Assembly: GCA_944385055.1 (NCBI GenBank)
Contig: CALWVT010000003.1
Coordinates: 124,001 to 188,000, forward strand
Source: an uncultured Clostridia bacterium
GTDB taxonomy: Bacteria; Bacillota; Clostridia; Oscillospirales; Acutalibacteraceae
Direction of reading: 5' to 3'
DNA: 64,000 nt
Positions 34,206 through 42,216 of this stretch are shown here, in pieces. The translations under genes were made by a program, and so were the position numbers. The first letter of the stretch is position 1. Every line of letters starts with the position of its first letter. The notes beneath the pieces were generated by a model, which saw only the letters and a program-made list of their open reading frames with translations, was not told the DNA's origin and did no database searches.

Positions 34206-35634
34206 GTCCGGTGCCTCCCTTCGTTTCACACGCTAAGATCCACATGCCCGCGCGGTCCTGCACGATGTCGAGCGGCGAGCAGTGGAATTCCCGCGCCAGG
34301 ATCTCGACAACGCGCGGCCCGCAGAAACCGCCCTGGCAGCGGCCCATGCCCGCGTTGACGCGCCGCTTGACGCCGTCGACCGAGCGCGGCGGGATCGGCG
34401 CATGCAGTGCTTCGAGGATTTCGCCCTCCGTAACCGTCTCGCAGCGGCAGATGACGCGCCCAAACGCCGGGTTTTTCGCGATCAGCGCCTGCTTTTCTTC
34501 GGGCGTCATCGATTTGACACGCGTGCGGTGCCGTTCGCAGACGAAATCGTCCTTCTTCGTCAGGGACAGGCCGTCTTCGCCCAGAAGCTCCACGGCATAT
34601 TCCGCCACAGCGGGCGCCGCCGAAAGGCCCGGCGAACAGATGCCGGCCAGGTCCAAAAAGCGCGGCGCCGCAAAGCCGATGACAAAATCGCCCGTATCCG
34701 CCACGGCGCGCACGCCGGCAAAGTTGCGGATTGCGTCGCGGAAAGCGATCGACGGCACGGAGCGCAGGGCGGTTTGCCGCACGAAGTCGAGGCCCTCACG
34801 CGTGTTTGCCGTGTCATCGCCCGCCACCGGCTGCGCGTTCGGCCCGACGATCAAATTCCCGTGCACGGTTGGTGCGACGAGCACGCCCTTGCCGTTTTCG
34901 TTTGGGCACTGGAAGATCACATGCGAGACGCGCGTGCCCTCGCTTTTATCCAATAAATAGTATTCCCCGCGCGCCGGATGAATCGTAAACGTGTGGGGCG
35001 CGGCCATTTCGTGGATTGCCTGTGCGGCCAAACCGGCCGCGTTGATGACGTACCGCGCTTGGAATGTGCCGCGGTTAGTCGCTACCTCCCAGCCGTTTTC
35101 CGTAGGGGAAAGGCCCGTGACCGCCGTCTCCAGGTGCAGCTCGGCGCCGTTTTTGACGGCCGTTTCCGCAAGCGCGAGCGCATACTCCCACGGCGAGCAG
35201 ATGGCACCCGTCGGCGCGTACAGGGCGCCCTTAACCTCTTCCGAAAGGTTCGGTTCGAGTGCGCGCGCTTGTTCCCCCGAGAGCAGCTGCAAATCCGGCA
35301 CGCCGTTTTGCTTGCCGCGCGCAAGCAGCGTTTCCAGTGTGCGGCAGTCTTCCTCGGAAAAGGCGAGCACAAACGACCCGCACGGGTCATACGGCACGTC
35401 GAGCTTTTCACAGAGTTCCCGCGCGAGCGCGACCCCCCGCACATTGAGCTTTGCCATCAGCGAGCCGGGTTCCGGGTCATACCCCGCGTGCAGGATGGCG
35501 GAATTCGCCTTCGTCGTGCCGTCGGCAACGTCGTTTTCGCGCTCGAGCACACCTACCTTCAAGTCGTATTTCGACAGCTCCATGGCGGCTGCAGCACCTG
35601 TGATTCCGCAGCCGACGATGAGGACATCGTACAT
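34195..35634 (-). CDS. glpA: GlpA-like glycerol-3-phosphate dehydrogenase with BFD-like [2Fe-2S] domain
   Basis: A 479-aa FAD enzyme: DVLIVGCGITGAAAAMEL binds FAD, ADGTTKANSAILHAGYD is typical of DAO/GlpA-type dehydrogenases, and the C-terminal part (about 400-460) has CRCETVTEGE and GRCQGGFCGPR, the four Cys of a bacterioferritin-associated ferredoxin-like cluster. It should oxidise glycerol-3-phosphate to dihydroxyacetone phosphate at the membrane or in the cytoplasm. GGAGGTTTC is upstream of the ATG. It overlaps the next FAD gene. The alternative is another 2-hydroxyacid or sugar-phosphate dehydrogenase, but the operon argues for glycerol-3-phosphate. Confidence 0.9.
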   Translation of the reverse strand: MYDVLIVGCGITGAAAAMELSKYDLKVGVLERENDVADGTTKANSAILHAGYDPEPGSLMAKLNVRGVALARELCEKLDVPYDPCGSFVLAFSEEDCRTLETLLARGKQNGVPDLQLLSGEQARALEPNLSEEVKGALYAPTGAICSPWEYALALAETAVKNGAELHLETAVTGLSPTENGWEVATNRGTFQARYVINAAGLAAQAIHEMAAPHTFTIHPARGEYYLLDKSEGTRVSHVIFQCPNENGKGVLVAPTVHGNLIVGPNAQPVAGDDTANTREGLDFVRQTALRSVPSIAFRDAIRNFAGVRAVADTGDFVIGFAAPRFLDLAGICSPGLSAAPAVAEYAVELLGEDGLSLTKKDDFVCERHRTRVKSMTPEEKQALIAKNPAFGRVICRCETVTEGEILEALHAPIPPRSVDGVKRRVNAGMGRCQGGFCGPRVVEILAREFHCSPLDIVQDRAGMWILACETKGGTGHGV

Positions 35635-35679
35635 AAAGAAACCTCCTTCGTGTTTCGAACGTATGCTTTATCGGCCGGG

Positions 35680-35704
35680 CGGCCGCTATTTAGGAAAGCG
35701 GCCC
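35680..35704 (-). repeat. Short hairpin in the glpP-glpA spacer
   Basis: GGCCGCT and AGCGGCC pair across nine bases. It lies between the terminator hairpin at 35709-35756 and glpA and may shape the processed 5' end of the glpA mRNA. Confidence 0.4.
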
Positions 35705-35706
35705 CC

Positions 35707-35758
35707 GAAAAAAAGCGAAACAAAGGCGCCCCTTTTTGGGGTCCCTCCGTTTCGCTCC
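35707..35758 (-). terminator. Terminator between glpP and glpA (possible antitermination site)
   Basis: On the minus strand AGCGAAAC (35756-35749) pairs with GTTTCGCT (35721-35714), with inner ACCCC/GGGG pairs, followed by seven T. It ends glpP transcripts unless read-through occurs. As GlpP is the product of the gene just before it, read-through control by GlpP is plausible. Confidence 0.75.
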
Positions 35759-35805
35759 GTATACTCTAAGAAACCTTGTTCTGTTTTGACGCATTTCACG
35801 CGGGT

Positions 35806-36375
35806 TTACATTTTCCAAACCGCAGGATTGGTTGTCGAAACGGCAATTGCGCCGGCGCCGAGCGCACCGGTCACATCCTCTTTATCCATAATCAGGCCCC
35901 CCGCGATGACCGGCTTGCCCGCAGACTGGCGCACGCGGCGGATGATTTTGGGCATCAGCCCCGGCAGTACCTCGATTAGGTCCGACGTATCCTCCGAAAG
36001 GTGGCGTTCAATATTCTGGATCGCCATCGAATCGAGCAGGAAAAACCGCTGGATGGAAACGAGGCCCAGGGCTTTCGCGCGTTTCGTCAGCGGCGATTTC
36101 GTCGAGATGACGCCGTCGGCCGCGGTCTGCTGCGCGATAAAATCGACACAGATTTCCTTCGCGGAAAGTCCCTCAATCAGGTCTAAGTGCACGAATATGG
36201 CCTTCCCGGCCGCGTGGGCGCGTTGGACGAGATCTTTGACGGTCAGCATGTTCCCGTAAAGCAGGAACATCACCGACACGTCGCTTTTCAGCGCAGCGGC
36301 AAAGCCCTTGTCATCTTTGACCGAAGCGATAATCGGGCTTTCCGCCAGAAGCTCTAAGGCTTGTGCGCGTTCCAT
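35806..36375 (-). CDS. glpP: Glycerol-3-phosphate-responsive antiterminator GlpP
   Basis: A 189-aa RNA-binding antiterminator (GlpP family, TIM-barrel-like). It binds glycerol-3-phosphate and prevents premature termination in the leaders of glp mRNAs. Marks: SPIIASVKD at the N-terminus, FLLYGNMLTVKDLV, FVHLDLIEGLSAKE, GVISTKSPLTKRAKALGL, QRFFLLDSMA and PVIAGGLIMDKEDV, all conserved in the family. ATG 36375 is used, behind AAGAAGGTG; the open frame upstream runs through the leader terminator. It leads the operon and is itself preceded by a terminator hairpin, as expected. Confidence 0.95.
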   Translation of the reverse strand: MERAQALELLAESPIIASVKDDKGFAAALKSDVSVMFLLYGNMLTVKDLVQRAHAAGKAIFVHLDLIEGLSAKEICVDFIAQQTAADGVISTKSPLTKRAKALGLVSIQRFFLLDSMAIQNIERHLSEDTSDLIEVLPGLMPKIIRRVRQSAGKPVIAGGLIMDKEDVTGALGAGAIAVSTTNPAVWKM

Positions 36376-36410
36376 TTTGCTTCTGACACCTTCTTTCGCG
36401 GCGCTCAAAG

Positions 36411-36447
36411 GCAAAAAAATGCACAAAGTGAACAGGTCACTTTGTGC
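36411..36447 (-). terminator. Leader terminator upstream of glpP (likely GlpP target)
   Basis: Read on the minus strand, GCACAAAGTGA and TCACTTTGTGC pair over a short loop, followed by ATTTTTTT. It lies between the promoter at 36484-36512 and the glpP start, exactly where GlpP-controlled leaders carry their terminator. Confidence 0.85.
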
Positions 36448-36483
36448 ATCTCCGCTTACTCCGCACAAGATTTTCTGTTTCTC

Positions 36484-36512
36484 ATTATACCAGCTTTCCG
36501 CAGCGCACGCAA
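36484..36512 (-). promoter_or_regulatory. Promoter of the glp operon
   Basis: On the minus strand, TTGCGT (36512-36507), 17-base spacer, TATAAT (36489-36484). The expected leader is about 100 bases and includes the terminator hairpin. Confidence 0.72.
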
Positions 36513-36597
36513 GCCCTTTTCGGCGCCGCGGGATTCGGAGAATTGCAATAATTTCAGGGCGTAAAATTGAGCAAACTGACAAAATGCAAAAAGTCTA

Positions 36598-36626
36598 TTG
36601 ACACTATTCGTTTCGTTTAATACACT
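36598..36626 (+). promoter_or_regulatory. Promoter of the hydrolase-membrane gene
   Basis: TTGACA (36598-36603), 17-base spacer, TACACT (36621-36626). Transcription would begin near 36633, giving a leader of about 180 bases. Confidence 0.75.
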
Positions 36627-36672
36627 GTGACTAGACAAAGCGAACAAAAAATGTTGGCTCATGAGCATGGAG

Positions 36673-36720
36673 ATAAAGAGCATGGCACTCGATTTAGGAA
36701 GAGGCGCCATGCTCTTTTTG
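36673..36720 (+). terminator. Leader terminator (attenuator or small RNA end)
   Basis: AAAGAGCATGGC (36675-36686) pairs with GCCATGCTCTTT (36706-36717), then more T. It lies between the promoter at 36598 and the gene at 36812, so either the gene is attenuated or a transcript of about 90 nt is made here. Confidence 0.75.
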
Positions 36721-36811
36721 CTCTTAGGGCACTTTTTTGGAAAGCTCGGCTACGCTATTTTAAAGAACCCCGCGTCTTTTGAAAACGGCGGGAAGAAGGG
36801 AGATTTCTTTT

Positions 36812-38668
36812 ATGTCCAAGCTCAAAAAACTGTCGAAGGGCGCATGCGTGCTGATCGTTTCGATCGCGCTGCTGCTGATCAGCTGCATTGGCGCCTCCGT
36901 CGTCCAGACGGATTTCGGCAACGTCACCATCAAAGACCTGCGCTGGGAAACGGAGTCCGGCCACCAGATGAGCGCGCTGCTGCTCGTGCCGAAGACGGCG
37001 ACGAAAGACAACCCCGCGCCCGCGATCGTCACGAGCCACGGCTGGTACAACACCCGTGAGATGCAGGACTTAAACTATGTCGAGTACGCCCGACGCGGCT
37101 TTGTCGTGCTGTCCATCGACATGTATGGCCACGGCAACTCCGAGACGATTGAAAACGGCACGTGGTGGGAAGACGAGAATAACGCCAACGGCATGTACGA
37201 CGCCGTGAAGCTCGCCGCGACGCTGCCCTACGTCGATGCGACCCGCATCGGTGTGACGGGCCATTCGAACGGCGCTTTGGCTTCGCGCACGGCGGTCATG
37301 CTCGATAACAAGGCGGAAACGCCCTTAATTGCCGCGGCCCTGCTCGTCTCGAACGACGCCGTCTATCAGGACGCCGAAACCGGCGAGTACATCAATATCT
37401 TCGGCAGCCGCGACGCCGGCATCGTCGCGTGCCAGTACGATGAATTCTTCCACCGCGTCCGCAATGAGGACGGCACGACGACCGCCCCGCGCGACTTCTT
37501 AAAGCAGAATACGGCCCAGTCGTTCCTCTATTTCGGGGAAGACCCCACCGGCAAGGAGCCGCGTGTGGCAGGCACCGTTTATCACGCGGACATCGACGGC
37601 CAGGACGCGATGCGTTTTATCTATAATCCGCCGATCATTCACCCGTGGGCGCATTTTTCGAAGAATGTTGTCACAAACAGCATCAATTTCTTTAACGAAT
37701 CCCTGAGCGCGCCGAATATGATCGATGCCACGAACCAAATCTGGCAGGTCAAAGTCGTGTTCAATTTCATCGGCCTTGTTGGCTTTATGATGTTCATGGT
37801 CGGCTTTGCGCTGTGCATGCTCAAGACCCGCTTCTTCGCGTCGCTGCGCGCGGAAAAGACCCCCGCGCCGGCCATCGTTTCCGGCGGCCGCGGCAAGGGC
37901 TGGCTGTGGGGCACGCTCATTGTCTCCACGGTGTTCTCGATGGTCATGTACATGTCGCTGTACAAGTGGTGCAGCGCAAATCAGCCCGCGCTTTGGAGCG
38001 AGCAGTTTAACCCGTACTACATCGGCATGTGGAGCATGCTGTGCGGCCTGTTTGCTTTGTTGATGATGGTCCTCTCGTATCAGCTCAACGGCAAGAAGTC
38101 CGGCGTGAGCCTGCGCGAAAACGGCGTCGCGATCAGTGCCGGAAATCTCGGCAAGACGATCCTGCTTGCGCTGATCGTAGCGGGGGCGACGTACAGCACC
38201 GTGTTTGTGGCCGATTACTTCTTTAAGACCGACTTCCGCATCTGGTGCCTGACGATCAAGGCGTTTACGCCCGACAAGCTGTTGATCTCGCTGAAGTTTT
38301 TGCCGTTCTTCCTTATCTACTATGTGCTCAACTCCGTCGCAAACAACTGCTTCAACTACGTGAAGATGGGCAAACATTCGTGGGTCAATACGTTCGTCGT
38401 CGCGCTGTTTAACGCGCTGTCGCCGCTGATCCTGATCATCTGGATCTATGCGACGTTCTTTGCGACGGGCTATCACCCGATGGAAACGTACGGCATCGGC
38501 GGCTCGATCATCGGCATCTGGCTGTTCCCGGTCGTCGTGATTCTGCCGGTGTTTGCGGTCGTTTCGAGAAGCCTTTATAAGGCGACGAAGAACCCGTACC
38601 TGCCCGGCATCATCATGGCCATCCTTGTGACCGTCATGAGCTGCTCGAACACGCTGACCGTTTCGTAA
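36812..38668 (+). CDS. Alpha/beta-hydrolase fused to a polytopic membrane domain
   Basis: A 618-aa two-part protein. Residues 1-30 are a signal anchor. Residues about 40-310 form an alpha/beta-hydrolase: oxyanion region TSHGWYN, nucleophile Ser152 in TGHSNGA, and a late His near IIHPWAHF. Residues about 325-618 hold eight or so membrane helices. With the N-terminal anchor, the hydrolase should lie outside the membrane. It may cleave a lipid or ester and pass it to, or be tethered by, the membrane part. AAGGGAG precedes the ATG; an open frame back to 36779 lacks one. Function unknown beyond the fold. Confidence 0.82.
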   Translation: MSKLKKLSKGACVLIVSIALLLISCIGASVVQTDFGNVTIKDLRWETESGHQMSALLLVPKTATKDNPAPAIVTSHGWYNTREMQDLNYVEYARRGFVVLSIDMYGHGNSETIENGTWWEDENNANGMYDAVKLAATLPYVDATRIGVTGHSNGALASRTAVMLDNKAETPLIAAALLVSNDAVYQDAETGEYINIFGSRDAGIVACQYDEFFHRVRNEDGTTTAPRDFLKQNTAQSFLYFGEDPTGKEPRVAGTVYHADIDGQDAMRFIYNPPIIHPWAHFSKNVVTNSINFFNESLSAPNMIDATNQIWQVKVVFNFIGLVGFMMFMVGFALCMLKTRFFASLRAEKTPAPAIVSGGRGKGWLWGTLIVSTVFSMVMYMSLYKWCSANQPALWSEQFNPYYIGMWSMLCGLFALLMMVLSYQLNGKKSGVSLRENGVAISAGNLGKTILLALIVAGATYSTVFVADYFFKTDFRIWCLTIKAFTPDKLLISLKFLPFFLIYYVLNSVANNCFNYVKMGKHSWVNTFVVALFNALSPLILIIWIYATFFATGYHPMETYGIGGSIIGIWLFPVVVILPVFAVVSRSLYKATKNPYLPGIIMAILVTVMSCSNTLTVS

Positions 38669-38728
38669 AGCGGCTTTTCAAAAAATAAGGTTTTCACCGT
38701 TTGGTAAATTTGCCATATCCACTTGCCC

Positions 38729-38767
38729 AAAAGGCCCGGCCCGGCGCTTTGCCCGGCCGGCCTTTTG
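38729..38767 (+). terminator. Intrinsic terminator after the hydrolase gene
   Basis: AAAAGGCCCGGCC (38729-38741) pairs with GGCCGGCCTTTT (38755-38766), with an internal mismatch, ending in four T. Confidence 0.75.
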
Positions 38768-38958
38768 CGTTGGTGCGCAAATCCGTTGGAAACCTTACAG
38801 AAGGAAAGAAATTTGTAAGATTTCATTCCTAGCAATTTGCACGGAAAACTGTTATACTAAAAAGGTGCTCCCGCCGTGCACAGCGCGGCGGATTTTCTGC
38901 GGCGCGGCGGATTTGAAAGCGCCGCAAAAATGGGAAGAATCAAAAGGCTCCACAGCCC

Positions 38959-38987
38959 TTTACTTTGTGTGGGGCACAGGGTATAAT
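38959..38987 (+). promoter_or_regulatory. Promoter of the YuiD-like gene
   Basis: TTTACT (38959-38964), 17-base spacer, TATAAT (38982-38987). A second candidate upstream is an extended -10, TGTTATACT at 38850-38858. The rest of 38768-38960 shows no gene. Confidence 0.65.
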
Positions 38988-39060
38988 GAAACTCCCGGCA
39001 GCCAATCGGCGGCGTGCCGGCGTGTGCATTCCTGGAAACGGAAAGAGGGGGAGACAGGTT

Positions 39061-39483
39061 TTGAATATGATCATCCTTTCCGCGGTTTTGTCGTGGATGC
39101 TGGCGCAGCTGATTAAATCCGTGCGCTGGGTTTTGCAGGGCCACAAATTGACGTGGCACGTGGTGGGCGGTACCGGCAAGATGCCGAGCTCCCACACGGC
39201 GTTCGTGTGCGCCACCGCGTTTGGGTGCGGCCTGCGGTGTGGGTTTGATTCGGTCGAATTTGCGCTCGGTGTGGCTTTGGCCGCCGTCGTGATCTATGAC
39301 GCGATGGGTGTGCGCCGGGAATCTGGCCGCCACGCCGAAGCGATCAACGACATCGAAACGCAGCTCGGCCGCGGCCGCGAAAAGCCGTTGGAGACGAGCC
39401 TTGGCCACAGGCCGCGCGAAGTCGTGGCCGGCGGCGCCTTGGGCATCGCCGTCGCGGCCATTGTGATGGCGATTGCGTATTGA
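39061..39483 (+). CDS. Divergent PAP2 family protein (YuiD-like, DUF212)
   Basis: A 140-aa membrane protein of the divergent PAP2/acid phosphatase-related family. The mark GGTGKMPSSHTAFVCA and the later YDAMGVRRESGRHAEAIN and LGHRPREVVAGG match YuiD of Bacillus. A role in phospholipid or polyprenyl-phosphate dephosphorylation has been suggested, not shown. TTG 39061 is chosen because GAGGGGGAG is at the right distance; ATG 39067 is two codons later. The frame extends back to 38965 without homology. Confidence 0.88.
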   Translation: MNMIILSAVLSWMLAQLIKSVRWVLQGHKLTWHVVGGTGKMPSSHTAFVCATAFGCGLRCGFDSVEFALGVALAAVVIYDAMGVRRESGRHAEAINDIETQLGRGREKPLETSLGHRPREVVAGGALGIAVAAIVMAIAY

Positions 39484-39508
39484 GTTTCCCCATGCAATAC
39501 ATCGAATG

Positions 39509-39548
39509 AAGCGGGTCCGCCGGGGCATTTTCGGCGGGCCCGCTTTTT
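39509..39548 (+). terminator. Intrinsic terminator after the YuiD-like gene
   Basis: AAGCGGGTCCGCCG pairs with CGGCGGGCCCGCTT (one G-T) over a loop of eight, followed by five T. Confidence 0.87.
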
Positions 39549-39658
39549 GTATGGATGTGACAGATTTCCCCTTTCCGCGTATGGCCGCCTGGAATGTTAA
39601 AGACATGTTAACCATGTAAAAAACAGATTAATTTTAAAGGAAAGTTTTGTAAGGCTCC

Positions 39659-39687
39659 TTGTACCGGTGGCGCCCGGGTGTTATACT
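39659..39687 (+). promoter_or_regulatory. Promoter of the secreted phosphatase gene
   Basis: TTGTAC (39659-39664), 17-base spacer, TATACT (39682-39687), 65 bases before the start codon. Confidence 0.72.
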
Positions 39688-39751
39688 CCAAATGAACCGA
39701 AACGGCGCCCCGGCGCCGCGTGGGTAAGCGTGGAAAGGAGTATGCAAATTT

Positions 39752-41905
39752 ATGAAGGCTAGAAACAAGAAAGTCCTGGCAGGGATCCTGTCCGCTGCGA
39801 TGGTCCTGTCCGTCGCGAGCACGCAGGCGTTTGCTTTGGGCTATACGCATGGCTCGGATGTCACGAGCACCGACACGTCGTGGAGCGATTGGCAGCAGGA
39901 GTGGCAGACCGTCGCGACCGATTACACGAAGGTTTCCATGACCCCTGGCGCCGACGAGACGCAGTTAAACTTTGCGTGGTACAGCGAGGGCTCCGTTGAC
40001 GACGCGACGCCGGCTGTGCAGATTTCGACGCACGAGAACATGGCGGGTGCCAAGACGTTCGAAGGCACCGCACAGGAGGTTAAGGACGTCGATTCCCAGA
40101 ACCCCGACAGCGAAGTCGACTTCACGAACGGCGTCGCTTATGCATCGAACTACGTCACCGTGACGGACCTCGAGCCCGAGACGACGTACTACTATCAGGT
40201 TGAAAAGGGCGCAAACAACTGGAGTGACGTGGAACACTTCACGACCGGCGACTTCCAGAGCGCAAAGATGATCTTCGTCGGCGACCCGCAGATCGGCGCT
40301 TCCGGCGACAAGGGCACGGGCGTTGACAACACAGGCGCGGAAAACGACGCCTTTACGTGGGACCGCACGCTCGACATCGCGTACGAGCAGAACCCGGACA
40401 CGGACTTCATCATCTCCGCAGGCGACCAGGTCAACCGCACCGGCCAAGCCAAGGAAGAGGAATATGCGGGTTACTTAAATGCTTCCGCTCTGACGAGCCT
40501 TCCGGTTGCAACGACGATCGGCAACCATGACTCGCTGAACACGGACTACAAGCTCCATTTCAATAACCCGAACGTGACCGACAACGGTGATACCGACGCC
40601 GGCACGGACTACTATTACAGCTATGCGAACGGCCTGTTCATCGTGCTCAACACGAATAACTACAACGGCGCCGAGCATGAGCAGACGATCCAGGAAGCCA
40701 TCAACGCATATCCGGACGCAAAGTGGCGCGTTGTCACGCTGCACCAGGATATCTACGGCTCCGGCGCGGACCATTCCGGCACCGACGGCCTGATCCAGCG
40801 CACGCAGCTGACCCCGCTGTTCGATAAGTACGACATCGATGTCGTGCTCCAGGGCCATGACCACAGCTATGCGCGCAGCAAGATGATCGAGAGCGACGAG
40901 GGCGACCACGGCACGTACGAGTTCTCTATGAAGCCCGACGGCAGCGATTACGATTGGGATCACGCGACGAACAGCGTGACCGGCGAAAAGTACGACCTGC
41001 CCGACTTCACGGATCCGGATTACATCCCGAACGACAACTACTATGCATTTGAGCAGGACAACCACTGCTATGTCATGCAGGACTATCCGGACATGACGGC
41101 GGAAGATCCGGCCGGCACGCTGTATGTGACCGCGAACTCCGCTTCCGGTTCGAAGTTCTATGAGCTCATTTCCACGCAGCAGGACTACATCGCCTACCGC
41201 AACCAGAACGAACTGCCGAACTACTCCGTCATCGAGATGGACGACGATACCTTCAAGATCACGACGTACGAAGTCACCGCGGACGGTCATGCAAACCAGA
41301 TTGAAGATCCGTTCACGATTGTGAAGACCGCTGACAAAAAGCGCCCGACGAAGGACACGAGCACGGCTATCCGTTCGAGCATCGTCGGCACGACCGACCT
41401 GAGCCTTGGCGTCTCCACCGAGTTCACGGTCAAGACCGCTGACGAAGAGGCCGCGACGCATGTCAATGTCGGCAACGGCGAAAAGGCTACGATCGATACG
41501 GTCAAAGCTTGGGATCCCGAGACGCAGACCGCGACGTTCCGCATCTATCAGTACCAGGTCGGCGAAGGCACGACGGGTGTCTATGCGAACGGCGAAAAGC
41601 TCTTCGACGCGACGATCGTTGACCGTCCGTTTGTGAGTGACACGACGCAGAACTTCACGATGCAGGCTGGTCAGTCGTATCAGGTGAAGCTCGATGTCCC
41701 GGCCGCGAACGCTGGCTATGCGATCTCGAACATCACCCCGAGCAATGTCGCAGTCCTCAGCCAGGGCACGACGGAAACCCAGACGAACGCGGACGGCTCC
41801 GTGACGTATCTTTATAAGTTCACGGCGGGCTCCACGGGCTCTGCGACGGTTTCCATGACGATGGCGGGCAAGACGTACAACCTCTTCACCGTCACGGTCG
41901 AATAA
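39752..41905 (+). CDS. Secreted purple acid phosphatase-like metallophosphoesterase
   Basis: A 717-aa exported enzyme: signal peptide (1-29, ending AFA), a fibronectin-type N-terminal domain of purple acid phosphatases (about 45-165, ending DLEPETTYYYQVEKG), then the calcineurin-like core: FVGDPQIGAS, SAGDQVNR, TIGNHDS, VVTLHQDI and VLQGHDHSYARS, which hold the Asp/His/Asn metal ligands. A C-terminal beta domain of about 170 residues follows. It should hydrolyse phosphate esters outside the cell. There is no anchor motif, so it is released. Codon use is strongly biased (many -CG and -GC codons, few rare ones), which suggests high expression. GGAAAGGAG precedes the ATG. Confidence 0.92.
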   Translation: MKARNKKVLAGILSAAMVLSVASTQAFALGYTHGSDVTSTDTSWSDWQQEWQTVATDYTKVSMTPGADETQLNFAWYSEGSVDDATPAVQISTHENMAGAKTFEGTAQEVKDVDSQNPDSEVDFTNGVAYASNYVTVTDLEPETTYYYQVEKGANNWSDVEHFTTGDFQSAKMIFVGDPQIGASGDKGTGVDNTGAENDAFTWDRTLDIAYEQNPDTDFIISAGDQVNRTGQAKEEEYAGYLNASALTSLPVATTIGNHDSLNTDYKLHFNNPNVTDNGDTDAGTDYYYSYANGLFIVLNTNNYNGAEHEQTIQEAINAYPDAKWRVVTLHQDIYGSGADHSGTDGLIQRTQLTPLFDKYDIDVVLQGHDHSYARSKMIESDEGDHGTYEFSMKPDGSDYDWDHATNSVTGEKYDLPDFTDPDYIPNDNYYAFEQDNHCYVMQDYPDMTAEDPAGTLYVTANSASGSKFYELISTQQDYIAYRNQNELPNYSVIEMDDDTFKITTYEVTADGHANQIEDPFTIVKTADKKRPTKDTSTAIRSSIVGTTDLSLGVSTEFTVKTADEEAATHVNVGNGEKATIDTVKAWDPETQTATFRIYQYQVGEGTTGVYANGEKLFDATIVDRPFVSDTTQNFTMQAGQSYQVKLDVPAANAGYAISNITPSNVAVLSQGTTETQTNADGSVTYLYKFTAGSTGSATVSMTMAGKTYNLFTVTVE

Positions 41906-42080
41906 TTTTCAAGTATAAGCTCTTTTTCTCATAACCCTGTTTTTCCATTCGGGCGGACTCCCACCGCCCGGCAAAGCACATCCATCTTCAGAGGAGGCTT
42001 TAAAAAAAGCCGGTCCGTTTTGCGAAGCCCTGCGGCTTTTGGGCTTTGCACAGCAGACGGCCGGCGGCGGAAGCTTCCCC

Positions 42081-42132
42081 GCAGGGGGCGCTGTTTCGCG
42101 CTTGTGGCGCAGCGGCGCCCCCTGCTTTTTCT
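42081..42132 (+). terminator. Intrinsic terminator after the phosphatase gene
   Basis: GCAGGGGGCGC (42081-42091) pairs with GCGCCCCCTGC (42115-42125), followed by TTTTTCTT. The rest of the 41906-42216 gap shows only shorter G/C-rich hairpins. Confidence 0.85.
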
Positions 42133-42216
42133 TATCAAGTAAGAGGGCACGGCGTTCCCGGAGCAAACCGGGGCTGCCCGTTTCCATGCCCAGATAAAGC
42201 GAGGTATCGACAGATT

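Noticed and set aside
36661-37059. Possible leader peptide or gene starting at ATG 36661
   Set aside because: It crosses the leader terminator and overlaps the hydrolase gene out of frame; no ribosome site.
42046-42216. Longer N-terminus of the YibE/F protein
   Set aside because: The extra stretch is encoded by the terminator hairpin of the preceding gene and is not membrane-like.
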